This document shows positions 4,156 through 5,564 of a stretch of 5,564 nucleotides of DNA, piece after piece. Numbering within the stretch: the first letter of the stretch is position 1; every line of letters begins with the position of its first letter. Below the pieces are notes generated by a model that was not told where the DNA came from, did not search any database, and was given only the letters and a program-made list of their open reading frames with translations. Both the position numbers and the translations under genes were made by a program. The DNA lies in the NCBI GenBank assembly GCA_905211675.1, contig CAJMBP010000085.1:1-5564 (forward strand), in the 5' to 3' direction. The stretch is from an uncultured Oscillospiraceae bacterium (GTDB lineage Bacteria; Bacillota; Clostridia; Oscillospirales; Acutalibacteraceae).

Positions 4156-5564
4156 TTATGCATGATACAATTTTTTGGTTTGGTACTGCGGTTCGCAGGT
4201 AAGGTTTACGCCTAATTTTTTAAAGGTTTGTTCATCTACGCGTGAAAGAATTACGGTTGAGTGAACCTCAAGTCCTTTAAGCTTGTCCACCTGATCCAGC
4301 GCTTTTTTGGCGGTGCCGTTCGTGGCGGCGCAAATTGACAGCGCAATTAAAATTTCATCAATGTGAAGCCTTGGGTTGTGATTGCCCAGAACGCCCGTTT
4401 TCATTTCTTGAATGGGCTCAATAATTGTAGGTGAAAGCAGCTGGATATCATCGGGTATGCCGCCGAGCTCTTTAAGCACATTCAGCAGCATTGATGAACC
4501 TGCGCCCAAAAGCGAGGAGGTTTTGCCGGTGATAATTCTGCCGTCTTCAAGCTGTATTGCGGCGGCGGGTCCGCCTGTGGCATCAGCCTTGTCAAGTGCC
4601 GCCTGAGCTACGGGGCGGTCCTTTACCGAAATGCCGAGTTGATTCATCAAAAGCTCGATTTTTGTAACCTCGCTCCGCTCACCGAGCCCTTGGCGTAAAT
4701 TACAGCTTGCCTGATAATAACGGCGTATTATTTCTTGCTTTGCGGCGCTTTTTACCGCTTGGTCGTCGCTTATGGCAAAGCCCGCCATATTAACGCCCAT
4801 ATCGGTAGGACTTTTATACGGTGATTCACCCAAAATGCGTTCCATAATAGCGTTAAGCACAGGGAAAATTTCAACATCGCGGTTGTAGTTAACGGTGGTT
4901 TCGCCGTATGCTTCAAGGTGGAATGGGTCTATCATATTAACATCGCTAAGGTCTGCCGTAGCGGCTTCATAAGCCACATTTACAGGGTGTTTAAGCGGAA
5001 GGTTCCAGATGGGGAATGTTTCAAACTTTGCGTAACCCGCCTTAATACCGCGTTTGTGGTCTTGATAAAGCTGTGAAAGACAGGTTGCCATTTTACCGCT
5101 GCCCGGGCCGGGCGCCGTGATTACTACCAAATGACGCGAGGTTTCAATATAATCGTTTTTGCCGAAGCCGTCATCGCTTACAATAAGCGGAATATCCGAC
5201 GGGTAATCTTTTATGGGGTAGTGGCGGTAGGTTTTAATGCCAAGCGCTTTAAGGCGGCTTTCAAACGCGATTGCAAGGGGTTGCCCCGTGAAGCAGGTGA
5301 TAACAACACTGCCGACAAAAAGACCTATACCGCGAAAAGCGTCGATAAGCCGCAGAGTGTCAAGGTCATAGGTTATGCCAAGGTCGCCGCGGCGTTTGTT
5401 TTTTTCAATAGCGTCGGCGTTTATAACAATAACAATTTCCGCTTCGTCTTTAAGCTCTAACAGCATTTTAACCTTTGAGTCGGGCTTGAACCCCGGCAAC
5501 ACGCGCGAAGCGTGGTAATCGTCAAACAGCTTGCCGCCGAACTCCAGATACAGCTTGCCGCCGA
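4156..5564 (-). CDS. DUF1846 (UPF0371) family protein, N-terminus cut by window edge
   Basis: The reading frame is open from the stop at 4156 to the right edge, giving 468 residues and lacking perhaps 25-30 N-terminal residues by comparison with the roughly 490-505 expected for the family. A GTG at 5502 is internal, not the start: the 20 codons upstream of it (GGKLYLEFGGKLFDDYHASR) match the conserved family N-terminus. Numbering from the first full codon, a Rossmann-like start EIVIVINADAIEKNK lies at about 42-56, a glycine-rich APGPGSGKMATCLSQLY at 150-166, NLPLKHPVNVAYEAATADL at about 187-205, and the C-terminal GKTSSLLGAGSSMLLNVLKELGGI at 346-369. The glycine-rich loop resembles a nucleotide-binding P-loop but has Met where Walker A has Ser or Thr. 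The family is widespread in Firmicutes and Actinobacteria, and structures have been solved by structural genomics, but no function is established that I know of. Probably cytoplasmic: no signal or membrane segment is seen in the visible part. Confidence 0.95.
   Translation of the reverse strand, partial: GGKLYLEFGGKLFDDYHASRVLPGFKPDSKVKMLLELKDEAEIVIVINADAIEKNKRRGDLGITYDLDTLRLIDAFRGIGLFVGSVVITCFTGQPLAIAFESRLKALGIKTYRHYPIKDYPSDIPLIVSDDGFGKNDYIETSRHLVVITAPGPGSGKMATCLSQLYQDHKRGIKAGYAKFETFPIWNLPLKHPVNVAYEAATADLSDVNMIDPFHLEAYGETTVNYNRDVEIFPVLNAIMERILGESPYKSPTDMGVNMAGFAISDDQAVKSAAKQEIIRRYYQASCNLRQGLGERSEVTKIELLMNQLGISVKDRPVAQAALDKADATGGPAAAIQLEDGRIITGKTSSLLGAGSSMLLNVLKELGGIPDDIQLLSPTIIEPIQEMKTGVLGNHNPRLHIDEILIALSICAATNGTAKKALDQVDKLKGLEVHSTVILSRVDEQTFKKLGVNLTCEPQYQTKKLYHA

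Noticed and set aside
5131..5460. Plus-strand 109-codon frame antisense to DUF1846
   Set aside because: It is a shadow of the DUF1846 gene: no ribosome binding site and no domain match.
5500..5502. GTG at 5502 as the start of the DUF1846 gene
   Set aside because: The frame continues upstream to the window edge with the conserved family N-terminal sequence, so the start lies outside the window.

Overview
The window reads like the chromosome of a low-to-moderate GC Firmicute, probably an anaerobic Clostridia member of the Oscillospiraceae/Lachnospiraceae type. The reasons are strong AGGAGG-type ribosome binding sites, near-consensus sigma-A promoters, a lipobox lipoprotein, and families typical of that group (DUF1846, GtrA, a roughly 450-residue citrate synthase, a one-domain MGMT-like protein). 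No genus can be named from the sequence alone. No rRNA, tRNA or CRISPR array is seen.

Left end (1-1330): a minus-strand XRE repressor gene (66-272) faces a plus-strand pair encoding a DUF4352-like lipoprotein (352-873) and a four-helix membrane protein (895-1266). The 79-bp gap between the divergent genes is informative. It carries a consensus promoter (TTGACA, 17 bp, TATAAT) for the lipoprotein gene, overlaid by two 24-bp-spaced copies of a dyad of the form ATCCCR-N3-TGGTAT. This looks like a small repressor-controlled envelope cassette. It is more AT-rich than the right half of the window. Just past the xre stop lies a long inverted repeat that is either a terminator or the left end of an IS3-family element running off the window. 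A bidirectional terminator (1295-1323) closes the cassette.

Middle (1342-2331): a minus-strand YhcH/YjgK/YiaL (NanQ/TabA/EbgC-like) sugar-handling protein and a plus-strand GtrA-family membrane protein are transcribed divergently. Each has its own recognisable promoter in the 117-bp gap.

Right (2446-5564): a complete citrate synthase gene with all three catalytic residues is followed 14 bp later by a stand-alone MGMT DNA-binding-domain protein that keeps the PCHR active-site cysteine. The two probably form one transcript, ended by a bidirectional hairpin (4122-4150) shared with the convergent DUF1846 gene. The DUF1846 gene is cut by the right edge of the window and lacks its first few dozen codons.

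Most genes here are ordinary housekeeping or accessory genes. The best candidate for something little described is the XRE/twin-operator/lipoprotein/membrane-protein cassette at the left, with a possible IS end beside it.
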